Assembly (NCBI GenBank): GCA_016787785.1
Contig: JAEUTO010000011.1
Span: 248,001-312,000, forward strand
Reading direction: 5' to 3'
Source: Bacteroidia bacterium
GTDB lineage: Bacteria; Bacteroidota; Bacteroidia; B-17B0; Aurantibacillaceae
Length of the DNA stretch: 64,000 nucleotides
Shown: positions 44,195-53,374 of the stretch, piece by piece
Position numbering within the stretch: position 1 is the first letter of the stretch
How the letters are laid out: every line of letters starts with the position of its first letter
Notes under the pieces: model-generated
What the model saw: only the letters and a program-made list of their open reading frames with translations
Database searches by the model: none
What the model was told of the DNA's origin: nothing
Translations under genes and position numbers: made by a program

Positions 44195-45088
44195 ATGGCC
44201 ATCATTCCTCCTTATTTAAAAAAAGGCGATACCATTTTAATTATTGCAACTGCGCGGGCGAGGTCAAAAGAAGCCATTAAACCGGCTATTGATATTTTAA
44301 AGAGTTGGGGCTTAAAGGTTGAGCTTGGCCCCAATGTTTTTAAAGTACATCATCAGTTTGCAGGAACCGACGAGCAACGTATAAGCGATCTGCAATGGGC
44401 TATCAACCATAAAAGCGCTAAAGCGGTTTTAATCAGCGGTGGTGGTTACGGCACATTAAGAGTTGTTGATCATGTTAATTTTAAACCGCTTTTAAAAGCT
44501 CCAAAATGGTTTGTTGGTTATAGCGATACAACCATTATTCATAACCGCTTATATCACTTAAAAATAGCCGCCATTCATGGCACTATGGCCTTTCAATTTC
44601 CAAAAGATGAAGAGGCTACAAATTCTGTTAAGCAATTATTATTTGGCGAAAAAATAAAGTATTCCATTCCTAAAAACAAATACAATCGTCCCGGAACGGC
44701 AGAGGCTGAACTAGTGGGAGGCAATTTATCGTTGTTGTATGCGCTAAGTGGAAGTGTTGACGATGTTTCAGGGAAAAATAAAATTTTATTTATTGAAGAC
44801 CTTGACGAACAATTATACCATGTTGATAGAATGATGCTGCAATTAAAACGTAGCGGAAAACTTAAACATTTAAAAGGCCTTATTGTTGGTGGTATGAGCG
44901 ATATGAAAGATAATGCCATACCCTTTGGAAAAACTGCAGAAGAAATTGTTTTGGATGCCGTTAAAGAATACGATTATCCTGTTTGTTTTAATTTTCCTGC
45001 CGGACATATTGAAAAAAACATGGCAATTTACTTAGGAAAAAAAGCAAGGTTAGAAGTAACAAAAAATAAAGTTGAACTAAGCTATTAA
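44195..45088 (+). CDS. LD-carboxypeptidase (S66 family)
   Basis: Cleaves the terminal D-Ala from muropeptide tetrapeptides during peptidoglycan recycling. 297 residues. Family signatures: ISGGGYGTLRVVDH, the nucleophile region WFVGYSDTTIIHN, the catalytic Glu region AELVGGNLSLLYALSGS, and the catalytic His in NFPAGHIEKNMAI. No signal peptide, so it acts in the cytosol. It starts 4 bases after the HNH-protein gene and ends 5 bases before the hydrolase gene. Confidence 0.9.
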   Translation: MAIIPPYLKKGDTILIIATARARSKEAIKPAIDILKSWGLKVELGPNVFKVHHQFAGTDEQRISDLQWAINHKSAKAVLISGGGYGTLRVVDHVNFKPLLKAPKWFVGYSDTTIIHNRLYHLKIAAIHGTMAFQFPKDEEATNSVKQLLFGEKIKYSIPKNKYNRPGTAEAELVGGNLSLLYALSGSVDDVSGKNKILFIEDLDEQLYHVDRMMLQLKRSGKLKHLKGLIVGGMSDMKDNAIPFGKTAEEIVLDAVKEYDYPVCFNFPAGHIEKNMAIYLGKKARLEVTKNKVELSY

Positions 45089-45093
45089 GAAAA

Positions 45094-45894
45094 ATGTTTT
45101 GCAAAACTGCTGATAATTTAAAGCTTTATTACGAAATACAAGGAAATACTGAGGCATCTGAAACACTTGTATTCTTAAATGGCTTAACGCAATCTACGGT
45201 TGCCTGGTTCTTTGTTTTACCTTTTTTTAAAGAAAAATATAAAATTGTTTTGCTCGACCTTATCTTTCAGGGACAAAGTGAAAAGGCGGAAAATTGGCGA
45301 AATTTTGACCAACACGCGGCAGATGTAAAAAAAATATTAGAACAGGAAAAAATAAATAAAGCAAACATTATTGGTTTATCCTATGGGAGTTTAGTAGCAC
45401 AACATTTTGCTGTAAACCATCCAACCTTTGTAAACAAATTAATTCTGGTTTCTACTTTTGCACACAAAACGCCTTATTATGATGCTATTGAATTAAGCTG
45501 GTGGCGGGCTTTAGAGTTTGGCGGTTATAATTTAATGCTGGACATTATGTTGCCAAGTGTTTTAAGCGAAGGTTATTTTTCTAATCCAATCATTCCAATT
45601 CAGATGATGAAAGAAGCGCGTTTAGATGCGCAACAAAATAAACAAGCCATTTTTCACTTAATGCAGGCTACAAAAGAAAGAAAAGATTATCGCAAAGATC
45701 TTGAAAAAATAACGGCCCCCACTTTGGTAATACAGGGCGAAAAAGACCTTTTATTACCAGTTCATTTAGCACAAGAAGTACATAAACATATTAAGCATTC
45801 TAAATTAAAAGTTGTTGCAAATGCAGGCCATACCTTAAACTTAGAGCATGTGCCGGAAGTGTGTGGATATATAAAAGAGTTTTTGGAAAAATAA
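45094..45894 (+). CDS. Alpha/beta hydrolase
   Basis: 266 residues with the alpha/beta-hydrolase fold order: FLNGLTQSTVAWFF (oxyanion region), the nucleophile elbow GLSYGSLVAQHFA with Ser about 98, Asp in VIQGEKDLLLPVH and His in ANAGHTLNLEHVPE. Substrate unknown; many relatives are esterases or lactonases. No signal peptide. Third gene of the HNH-LdcA operon. Confidence 0.88.
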   Translation: MFCKTADNLKLYYEIQGNTEASETLVFLNGLTQSTVAWFFVLPFFKEKYKIVLLDLIFQGQSEKAENWRNFDQHAADVKKILEQEKINKANIIGLSYGSLVAQHFAVNHPTFVNKLILVSTFAHKTPYYDAIELSWWRALEFGGYNLMLDIMLPSVLSEGYFSNPIIPIQMMKEARLDAQQNKQAIFHLMQATKERKDYRKDLEKITAPTLVIQGEKDLLLPVHLAQEVHKHIKHSKLKVVANAGHTLNLEHVPEVCGYIKEFLEK

Positions 45895-45895
45895 A

Positions 45896-46038
45896 TTAAC
45901 CACATAGACACATAGTTTTCTTAAGTTAAACTAGAATTTCTAAAGGATACATAGAATTTATTCGCGGCGCGAATAAATTTATGTGAACCTTTTATGCGTC
46001 TAGAAGGTCATCTTTTTTCTATGTGCCTATGTGTTTAA
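45896..46038. repeat. Large imperfect palindrome between convergent genes
   Basis: The outer arms TTAACCACATAGACACATAG (45896-45915) and its near reverse complement at 46019-46038 match at 18 of 20 positions. The centre (45955-45979) is a perfect 12-base-pair palindrome around one G, with core TTCGCGGCGCGAA. Middle segments (AAGGATACATA and TATGTGAACCTT) also pair. The element fills the gap between the hydrolase and bshB1 stops. It looks like a dispersed palindromic element or MITE-like repeat that may also end transcription in both directions. Confidence 0.75.
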
Positions 46039-46042
46039 AATT

Positions 46043-46759
46043 TTACCTGAGGTCAAACAAATTATTCACGCCCGGATAGCGTTCTACTGTAAAACCTTCT
46101 GCATAGGGCACGCCAATTGCTCTACCCCATAACGCCATTTTACTATTTAGTGTTTCAATAAAAGCTTTGCTGGATATTGGGGTTTCGGGCTCTTTAGAAT
46201 TAGGATCAAAGAATTGAGAAGAAAATGCCATTATGGCTTTGTGTTTTACCTCCATAAAATCTGTAATATCAATTACAAGATCGGGATGAATGTAATGATC
46301 CTGTATATAATGATAAACAGCTTTTGGACGCCAGGCATTTTGCCTTTTTCCATCAACCGTTGTTTCAATCTTTATTAAGCCGCTATAAAAACATGCGTCA
46401 GAGGTAAGTTTGGCAGAGCGTCCGTGATCGGGATGACGATCGTTTATTGCATTACATAAAACAATTTCGGGTTGATGTTTACGAATAATTTCGATTATTT
46501 GTTTTTGGTGCGCTTCATTGTTTTCAAAAAAGCCATCTTTCATTTTTAGTTGTGTGCGGAAAGATACCCCTAGTATTTTCGCTGCTTCATTTGCTTCTTT
46601 TGTCCTAAGCTCTGCACTGCCACGGGTTCCAAGTTCGCCAAGGGTAAGATCTAAAATACCAACTTTTTTTCCTAAAGCGATATGTTTAGCTACTGTTCCG
46701 CTGCAGCCTAATTCCACATCATCAGGATGAACTCCTATTGCTAAAATATCAATTTTCAT
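46043..46759 (-). CDS. bshB1: Bacillithiol biosynthesis deacetylase BshB1
   Basis: Zinc-dependent N-deacetylase that turns N-acetylglucosaminyl-malate into glucosaminyl-malate in bacillithiol synthesis. 238 residues. Signatures: [17 protein letters not shown] (zinc ligands His and Asp in the HPDD motif), [11 protein letters not shown] and [11 protein letters not shown] (third zinc ligand). Its ATG overlaps the lpxD stop by four bases (ATGA). bshA and bshC are not in the window. Another N-acetylglucosamine-malate or diacetylchitobiose deacetylase role is possible but less likely. Confidence 0.88.
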   Translation of the reverse strand: MKIDILAIGVHPDDVELGCSGTVAKHIALGKKVGILDLTLGELGTRGSAELRTKEANEAAKILGVSFRTQLKMKDGFFENNEAHQKQIIEIIRKHQPEIVLCNAINDRHPDHGRSAKLTSDACFYSGLIKIETTVDGKRQNAWRPKAVYHYIQDHYIHPDLVIDITDFMEVKHKAIMAFSSQFFDPNSKEPETPISSKAFIETLNSKMALWGRAIGVPYAEGFTVERYPGVNNLFDLR

Positions 46760-47793
46760 TTTGGGTTTGACTTTTTAATTAAGTCGTTGAGCTTTTCATT
46801 TATTTTTGGAAGGTTTCTGAACAGAACAAAGCTGCGTTTAAATTCGCTGCTGTTAAACGCCGGTGAACCTTGAACAATTTCGCCTGCTTTTTCAATGTTT
46901 GATGCCACACCTGCCTGACCACCAATTTTAACGCCATCGGCAATTTTTAGATGTCCGGCAACGCCAACCTGCGCGCCTATCATACAATTCTTTCCTACTT
47001 TGGTTGATCCGGCAACGCCTGACAATCCGGCGATAACCGTGTTTTCCCCGATCTCTACATTATGCGCTATCTGTACTAAATTATCCAGCTTCACGCCTTT
47101 TCGTAAAATTGTAGATCCTAAAGTAGCCCTATCAATTGACGAATTAGAGCCTATCTCTACATTATCTTCTATCACTACATTTCCTATCTGTGGAACTTTT
47201 ACAAAAGCGTTTCCTTCTGTATTTGGTGCAAAACCAAAACCATCACTACCAATTACCGTGCTTGCATGCACAGTGCAATTTGCGCCTATCTTACAATCGT
47301 AATATAATTTTACACCCGCAAATAATGTGGTGTTATCTCCTACTTCACAATTATCTCCAATATAAACATGTGGATACAATTTTACGTTGTTGCCGATCTT
47401 CACGTTTTGCCCAATATAAACAAATGCTCCTATGTAGCAATCCTTACCGGTTTTAGCGCTTTCGGAAACAAAAGAGGGTTGCTCTATGCCCACTTTGTTT
47501 CCTTTTATCTGCGTGTATATTTCTAATAGTTTTGCGAAAGACTCGTATGCATTATCTACACGTATTAACGTACATGTTGGTTTAATTGGTTTTTCTAACG
47601 CAAGCGTCTTATTAACAATAACAATACTTGCATCTGTTGTATAAATAAAATGTGTGTATACAGGGTTTGCCAAAAAAGAAAGTGTTTTTGCTTTTCCCTC
47701 TTCAATTTTAGAGAGATTATTTACAATAGTATTTGCATCGCCTTCTACAGTTCCATTTAAGAGTTGCGCTATTTGCTGTGCCGAAAATTCCAT
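46756..47793 (-). CDS. lpxD: UDP-3-O-acylglucosamine N-acyltransferase LpxD
   Basis: Third step of lipid A synthesis: transfers a 3-hydroxyacyl chain from ACP to the amine of UDP-3-O-acylglucosamine. 345 residues. N-terminal uridine-binding domain (to about 100), then a left-handed beta-helix of hexapeptide repeats ([28 protein letters not shown]...), with the catalytic His region [20 protein letters not shown]. The usual C-terminal helix is present. Cotranscribed with bshB1. Confidence 0.95.
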   Translation of the reverse strand: MEFSAQQIAQLLNGTVEGDANTIVNNLSKIEEGKAKTLSFLANPVYTHFIYTTDASIVIVNKTLALEKPIKPTCTLIRVDNAYESFAKLLEIYTQIKGNKVGIEQPSFVSESAKTGKDCYIGAFVYIGQNVKIGNNVKLYPHVYIGDNCEVGDNTTLFAGVKLYYDCKIGANCTVHASTVIGSDGFGFAPNTEGNAFVKVPQIGNVVIEDNVEIGSNSSIDRATLGSTILRKGVKLDNLVQIAHNVEIGENTVIAGLSGVAGSTKVGKNCMIGAQVGVAGHLKIADGVKIGGQAGVASNIEKAGEIVQGSPAFNSSEFKRSFVLFRNLPKINEKLNDLIKKSNPK

Positions 47794-47823
47794 ACAATTA
47801 ATCCTTTAAATTTAAGTATTTTA

Positions 47824-48807
47824 TTAATACATTATACGTTTAGATAAAAGTTGCGTAGGCTTTTCTACAAACCGATACATAATGTACGATGAAAGAATAG
47901 TAACGCCTAACCCAATAGAAATAACAATAGGTTTTTGCCAGCTAAGAAAAAAAGAATGGCTTAAAACATTAATGATACTTGCGCCAATTAGCGGGTGAAT
48001 AAGGTACAGCGAGTATGAAATGTTTCCAAAAAAATTTAGAACTTTATTTGAGTAAGTATTAAATAGCTGAATACATATAACTGTAACAAGCCCACAGACT
48101 GCGTCTACATTGCCAAAATTAAAGTATACCACAAAAAACGAGCCGATTAGTACAATTAAAAATTCAATTATATTTATCTTTTTGACGTAATAAAAACTCC
48201 AACTGATGCCCATTAAAAAAATACCGGCATAGGCCGGAAAAAAATTAAGGTCAAGAAAACAAAAAGGTAAAGCCAGTATGATGACATAAAATACCAGGCG
48301 GCCTATTAGTTTTCCATTAATTACCAGCAGAATCAAAAAACTAATAATCAAATAGTATTGAAACTCAATCGCCAGTGTCCAAAAGACTTCGTTTAACCAT
48401 TTAAATTCATCTAAAAAAAAGGGGATAAGATAGCCGAGATGAAGTGCAATTTGCGTCATACTAATATCCGCTGTAGTATCGCCCGTGATCTGTCTTCGCA
48501 CCAGGATCATTGTAATTGAAAGTGCCAAAGCAACCAAATAAGGAGGCTCTATTCGTATCGCTCGTTTTAATAGGAATTTTGGCCATTTATTAATTGTATA
48601 ATTTGAGCGAAGTAGCGAAAGCGGAATAACAACTCCTGAAATAACAAAGAAAAGCGTGATGCCATATTGCCCGTAATAAACAATGTTTAGAATATTCTCA
48701 TCTGTAACGTAATTAATAGTAGAGTATATGAAATGAAACAGGCAAACTGACAGGGCCGCAACGCCGCGTAAATTATTTATAAAAGGTATTTGTGTTTTAC
48801 TAAGCAA
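47824..48807 (-). CDS. Acyltransferase 3 family membrane protein
   Basis: 327 residues, about ten membrane helices. The family start LRGVAALSVCLFHFIYS (with the conserved Arg and His) is at 14-30, and the C-terminus has NISYSLYLIHPLIGASI. Such proteins O-acetylate polysaccharides or lipids. It overlaps the upstream glycosyltransferase gene by eight bases, so the two are coupled and likely act on the same surface glycan. Confidence 0.88.
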   Translation of the reverse strand: MLSKTQIPFINNLRGVAALSVCLFHFIYSTINYVTDENILNIVYYGQYGITLFFVISGVVIPLSLLRSNYTINKWPKFLLKRAIRIEPPYLVALALSITMILVRRQITGDTTADISMTQIALHLGYLIPFFLDEFKWLNEVFWTLAIEFQYYLIISFLILLVINGKLIGRLVFYVIILALPFCFLDLNFFPAYAGIFLMGISWSFYYVKKINIIEFLIVLIGSFFVVYFNFGNVDAVCGLVTVICIQLFNTYSNKVLNFFGNISYSLYLIHPLIGASIINVLSHSFFLSWQKPIVISIGLGVTILSSYIMYRFVEKPTQLLSKRIMY

Positions 48808-49927
48808 CCTGTTTAATTATAGAAATTAATTTTTGTTTTTCCTTTTCCCAATTCAATTCTCGCGCGGCAATTTTAGTGTTTTGTTTATATTCAAGAAGCG
48901 TTTGTTCCGATGATAAGAGCTTTTCAATTGCTTTTGCAATCGTTTCGGGTTGGTGATCTTCAATAAAAATTCCAGCCTGGTACGCACTAATTATGTTTTC
49001 TATTTCAGGCAAACGCGTTGCCAGTATTGGAACACCAGCTTGCAAATAATCAAATATCTTATTGGGCAGGCTGTAATAATAATTTAAATTGGTGTTCTTA
49101 TCTATACTAATGCCTAAATCAGCATTAAACGTGTAGCTCATTAATTGCAGTTTAGGCATCTTATCAATAAGTATTATTTTTTTCCAAAGATCCTGGTCTT
49201 TTACTTTTTTCTGCAAAATATCCCAGCAATCGCCACCCCCAATGATCAATAAAAGTGCATTGTCAACAAATTTCATTGCATCAACTAATTCCTCAGCCCC
49301 CCTGTCAACATTTATTCCTGCGCCTTGCAGAAGAATAATTTTCTTATCTAGTGGCAATCCCAATTGTTCTTTTGATAAGGGTTTAAAATTTTCGACGGTA
49401 ACGGGAATATTTCTTATGGCCTGAAACTTTACCTTATATTTTTCTTCAAATATGTTAGCAATACTGTCGTTAACGGTAATGCAGCTCTTTAGTTTTGGCA
49501 CAATGCTTTTTTCGACCTTTAGCCATATTTTCTGTTTGAAAGGTGCATTCAGCAATTCGGGCACCTCGCAAAATAACTCATGGCTATCATAAATTAATGG
49601 AATTGATTTTATTTTAGAAACCCAGTAGTTTGGCAAAAGGGTATCCAGATCGTTAGAGAATAAAAGATCTGCTTTTTTAAATAGAAGTTTAAAAAATAGT
49701 CTAAAATTAAAAAAGAAATAAAACAAAGGCCCTTTAAGAAACAACAAGCGCATCCTTTCGGTAGCAAAAGGCCAGTTCTTAATCGGTAAAGAATTGGGCA
49801 ATTCTCTGCCTATAAGAACTACGTCATAACCGCATTCCATAAGTGTTAAGCAACTTTTGTTAACACGGTTATCCGTTACAAGGTCGTTAATTACACTTAC
49901 TACAGCTATTTTTTTTGTTGTAAACAA
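48800..49927 (-). CDS. Glycosyltransferase, GT4-like
   Basis: 375 residues with two Rossmann-like halves. N-terminal half: VVSVINDLVTDNRVNKSCLTLMECGYDVVLIG, and PLIYDSHELFCEVPE. C-terminal donor site: LLQGAGINVDRGAEELVDAM, then PNKIFDYLQAGVPILATRLPEIENII with the E-x7-E-type region. Donor and acceptor sugars are unknown. First gene of a leftward pair with the acyltransferase, divergent from murB. Confidence 0.85.
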   Translation of the reverse strand: MFTTKKIAVVSVINDLVTDNRVNKSCLTLMECGYDVVLIGRELPNSLPIKNWPFATERMRLLFLKGPLFYFFFNFRLFFKLLFKKADLLFSNDLDTLLPNYWVSKIKSIPLIYDSHELFCEVPELLNAPFKQKIWLKVEKSIVPKLKSCITVNDSIANIFEEKYKVKFQAIRNIPVTVENFKPLSKEQLGLPLDKKIILLQGAGINVDRGAEELVDAMKFVDNALLLIIGGGDCWDILQKKVKDQDLWKKIILIDKMPKLQLMSYTFNADLGISIDKNTNLNYYYSLPNKIFDYLQAGVPILATRLPEIENIISAYQAGIFIEDHQPETIAKAIEKLLSSEQTLLEYKQNTKIAARELNWEKEKQKLISIIKQVA

Positions 49928-49995
49928 ATACTTTGTTGATATTGGGTTAAAGATAGAAATATTACCCCTAATTTATTAGTTATTTTTGTTTGAGT

Positions 49996-51015
49996 ATGTT
50001 GGATATAAGAAACAATGTAAGCCTTAAGCCATTTAATACCTTTGGCATTGAGGCTTTTTGCACCCATTTTGCCGAAATAAATTCGATCGACGATTTTTCT
50101 GCCCTTTTAAAAACAGAGATCTATAAAACAAGCGCAAAACTGTTTTTGGGCGGAGGGAGTAATTTGTTGTTTACAAAAGATTTTAATGGCTTAGTAATTA
50201 AAAATAATTTAAAAGGAATTGAAATCGTTTCTGAAAATGAGGATGAAATTATTGTAAAAGCTGCTGCTGGTGAAAATTGGCACGGCTTCGTGCTTTGGTG
50301 TATTGAACAGAATTTTTGCGGCCTTGAGAACCTATCGTTAATCCCAGGCTGTGTTGGTGCCAGCCCCATGCAAAATATTGGCGCTTATGGCGTTGAAATT
50401 AAAGATGTTTTTAACAGCCTGGAAGCACTAAATACTGCCAACGGTGAGCTCAGGGTATTTAATGCCGCCGAATGCGAGTTTGGTTACCGCGAAAGTGTTT
50501 TTAAAACAAAATATAAAGATCAATTCTTCATTATTTCTGTGTCTTTTAAATTAAGCAAACACCCAAAATTAAATACAACCTATGGCGCAATTAATTCTGA
50601 ACTGGAAGCGATGAAAATTAGCAACGCCACCATAAAAGACGTTTCAAATGCGGTTATAGCAATTCGACAAAGCAAACTTCCAAATCCAGTAGAAACAGGC
50701 AATGCCGGAAGTTTTTTTAAAAACCCGGAAGTTTCAAAGGAAAAACACGAGGCGTTAAAAAGATCATTTGAAGCGCTTGTGTCATATCCTTTACCAAACG
50801 GTAACTTTAAATTAGCAGCGGGTTGGTTAATTGAACAATGTGGCTTAAAAGGATTTGAAAAAGACGGAGCTGCTGTTCACTCAAAACAAGCGCTGGTGTT
50901 GATCAATAAAAATAATTGCACAGGTAAGGCTGTTTTTGAGTTGTCGGGCTATGTTTTACAGAAAGTATTTGATAAATTTGGAGTAGCACTAGAGCGCGAA
51001 GTAAACATTATCTGA
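49996..51015 (+). CDS. murB: UDP-N-acetylmuramate dehydrogenase
   Basis: FAD-dependent reduction of UDP-GlcNAc-enolpyruvate to UDP-MurNAc in peptidoglycan synthesis. 339 residues from the ATG at 49996; a TTG at 49990 is less likely. FAD region: LFLGGGSNLLF and GLENLSLIPGCVGASPMQNIGAYGVEI; the catalytic Ser in GNAGSFFKNP; the long C-terminal lobe makes it a type I enzyme. A TATTTTTG box at 49981-49988 ends only 7 bases before the ATG. Its TGA shares a base with the ATG of the next gene, which ties cell-wall synthesis to the polysaccharide genes. Confidence 0.95.
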   Translation: MLDIRNNVSLKPFNTFGIEAFCTHFAEINSIDDFSALLKTEIYKTSAKLFLGGGSNLLFTKDFNGLVIKNNLKGIEIVSENEDEIIVKAAAGENWHGFVLWCIEQNFCGLENLSLIPGCVGASPMQNIGAYGVEIKDVFNSLEALNTANGELRVFNAAECEFGYRESVFKTKYKDQFFIISVSFKLSKHPKLNTTYGAINSELEAMKISNATIKDVSNAVIAIRQSKLPNPVETGNAGSFFKNPEVSKEKHEALKRSFEALVSYPLPNGNFKLAAGWLIEQCGLKGFEKDGAAVHSKQALVLINKNNCTGKAVFELSGYVLQKVFDKFGVALEREVNII

Positions 51016-52325
51016 TGATTGGTTTTTTAATTGATGTAGGCATCTTCTCAAATTTATTTTATACAGGTTTTGTTTTTTTTAAAGACCCGTTCGAGTTTTA
51101 CTTTTCATATCTGCCCATATTAATTTTACTTCCAATTTTTATTATTAAGTACAAATTTTATGCTCCCTCACTTTATATACTCGTTCCTTTATTGGTAATC
51201 GGAATTTTTAACGTTTTCATTGACAATAATACAGCCGGAAAATTCATTAAAATTTTTGCGAATCTTTCGGTCAATCTTATCTTCTATCAATATGTATTAC
51301 AATACTATGAGTTTGATGTAAAGCTGATCTTTAGAAAATACTTGAATATATCTTTTATTGTTTGTGCCCTGGGGCTTTTTCAACTGTTTAGCTTTTGGAT
51401 CGGTTTTAAATTTGGGTATGACCTTACAATACTTTTACCCCTTAATAAATGGGGACTTAACCCCGGTGGTTTAGGCATTAGGATAAACAGTCTGTTTAGC
51501 GAGCCTTCTTCTTTGGGAATTGCCATTGCGCCCGCGTTTTTTATTAGCATATATCAACTAATTACAAGAACAAATGACTTTATTTCTTTAAAGCGCTGCC
51601 TCGTAATTTTAATTTGCTATTGTTTATCATTCTCAAGCCTTGCGTTTCTTGGTATATTTCTTTCCATTATTTTAATAACACTTAATTTTGGTGCCGTACG
51701 CTATTTTTTGTTTGCAATTCCTCTCTCTGTTTTCTTGTTTTTTGTTGCATACAACAACGCAACCGAATTTAAAGTGCGTGTGGATGGAATAAAAGAACTA
51801 TTTATTGATAATATTTTGGATGAAGCTAAAGCCAGTGAGACCAAAAGGGCAAAGATCAAACGTATTCAGAGCTTCTTAAAGCGTGTACACGGTTCGTCAT
51901 TTGTTTTTTATAACAATTATTACATTGCAAAACAAAATTTTGCTAAAAATCCATTATTTGGAACTGGCATAGGTTCTCATGAATTTGCTTATGATAAGTA
52001 CACCCTCAATAAATTAATTGGAGGCATTTATGAATTTAATACGGGTGATGCCAATTCTCTTTTTTTAAGAACTATCTCTGAGGTTGGTTTGTTTGGCGCC
52101 TTGTTTTTAATTTTATTTGTATTCAAATATTTTGTATCGCACGACATTGCCGGGGGCGAAGAAAATAGCTACTGGTTAATTAGCAATGCGTTATTAGTTT
52201 TAATTCTTTTAACTTATTTGCGACAAGGAAATTACACATATAACGGGTTTTTCCTTTATGGGTGGATGTATTTTTATAATTCTGCTAACTATAAAAACTA
52301 TAGCGAAAGTTTAGCTACAAAATGA
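51015..52325 (+). CDS. O-antigen polymerase/ligase-like membrane protein
   Basis: 436 residues, about eleven hydrophobic segments and a large loop (about 250-340) rich in charged residues. RINSLFSEPSSLGIAIAPAFF and NPLFGTGIGSHEF are typical of Wzy/WaaL-type proteins, which polymerise or attach surface polysaccharide repeat units. Sequence of this family is poorly conserved, so polymerase versus ligase cannot be decided. It overlaps murB by one base and the following glycosyltransferase gene by four (ATGA). Confidence 0.72.
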   Translation: MIGFLIDVGIFSNLFYTGFVFFKDPFEFYFSYLPILILLPIFIIKYKFYAPSLYILVPLLVIGIFNVFIDNNTAGKFIKIFANLSVNLIFYQYVLQYYEFDVKLIFRKYLNISFIVCALGLFQLFSFWIGFKFGYDLTILLPLNKWGLNPGGLGIRINSLFSEPSSLGIAIAPAFFISIYQLITRTNDFISLKRCLVILICYCLSFSSLAFLGIFLSIILITLNFGAVRYFLFAIPLSVFLFFVAYNNATEFKVRVDGIKELFIDNILDEAKASETKRAKIKRIQSFLKRVHGSSFVFYNNYYIAKQNFAKNPLFGTGIGSHEFAYDKYTLNKLIGGIYEFNTGDANSLFLRTISEVGLFGALFLILFVFKYFVSHDIAGGEENSYWLISNALLVLILLTYLRQGNYTYNGFFLYGWMYFYNSANYKNYSESLATK

Positions 52326-53374
52326 CGGTCCTTTTTTTATATACTGAAATTGCCGACTATTTTATTAAATGTTGCGAAGAGCTTTCAAAAACTTCGAATG
52401 TTCACATTATCCGCTGGCCGGTAAATAAAGAGGCGCCATTTGTTTTTTCGTTTTCTGAAAAGCTTAACGTATATGAAAAAGGTGATTTTAACTATTCGCA
52501 ATTAGACGCCCTTGTAAAAAAAATTAACCCCGATGTTATTGTTTGTAGCGGTTGGATAGATAAAGATTATTTAAAACTGATAAGGCCTTACTTCAAAAAA
52601 ATTCCTACGGTATTAACATGCGATACCCATTGGACAGGATCACTTAAACAGCGTCTTGCAACATTTCTTAGTCGTTTTTTTTTACTGAACAGGTTTTCAC
52701 ACGCCTGGGTACCAGGGGCTGCACAAACTAAGTATGTAAAAAAATTGGGCTTTGATCAAAAAAAAATCAAAACGGGTTTCTATTGTTGCGATCTTGAAAA
52801 GTTTAATACAATTTATAAAACACAACAGTTATTAAAGAAAAACACATTTCCCAAAAAATTTCTATTTGTAGGCCGCTATTATGAATTTAAAGGTGTAGCT
52901 GATCTATGGGAAGCGTTTATACAATTACAGAACGAAACTTCAAACGAATGGGAGCTATGGTGTTTAGGCACAGGCAGCATTGCTCCGGTAGCGCACGAAA
53001 AAATTAAACATTTTGGTTTTGTACAGCCTAAAGATCTTGAAGAAATTACAAAAAAATGCGGCGTGTTTGTTTTGCCCAGCCATTTTGAGCCTTGGGGCGT
53101 TGTAGTTCAGGAATATGCGGCATCAGGTTTTCCCCTTATTACCAGTAGCGCCGTAGGAGCAAACGAAGCTTTTTTGGTAGAAGGCCAAACGGGCTTGTCC
53201 TTCAGATCAAAAAATATTGATGAATTAAAAAAAACGCTAAAAAAAATCATATCTTTAAGTGATAGTGAATTATTTGAAATGGCTATAAAAAGTCACGATG
53301 CGGCTCAAAAAATTAATCTAACAAATTGGACAAATACTGTTTTAGAAATTTATAATGAATTCAATAAAAAATAA
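52322..53374 (+). CDS. Glycosyltransferase family 4 protein
   Basis: 350 residues. The donor-binding C-terminal half is clear: FLFVGRYYEFKGVADLWEAF, FGFVQPKDLEEITKKCGVFVLPSHFEPWGVVVQEYAASGFPLITS with the E-x7-E motif, and GANEAFLVEGQTG. The acceptor half has VLTCDTHWTGSLKQRL. Likely builds part of the polysaccharide repeat unit; sugars unknown. It overlaps the previous gene by four bases and the next by 20. Confidence 0.87.
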   Translation: MTVLFLYTEIADYFIKCCEELSKTSNVHIIRWPVNKEAPFVFSFSEKLNVYEKGDFNYSQLDALVKKINPDVIVCSGWIDKDYLKLIRPYFKKIPTVLTCDTHWTGSLKQRLATFLSRFFLLNRFSHAWVPGAAQTKYVKKLGFDQKKIKTGFYCCDLEKFNTIYKTQQLLKKNTFPKKFLFVGRYYEFKGVADLWEAFIQLQNETSNEWELWCLGTGSIAPVAHEKIKHFGFVQPKDLEEITKKCGVFVLPSHFEPWGVVVQEYAASGFPLITSSAVGANEAFLVEGQTGLSFRSKNIDELKKTLKKIISLSDSELFEMAIKSHDAAQKINLTNWTNTVLEIYNEFNKK

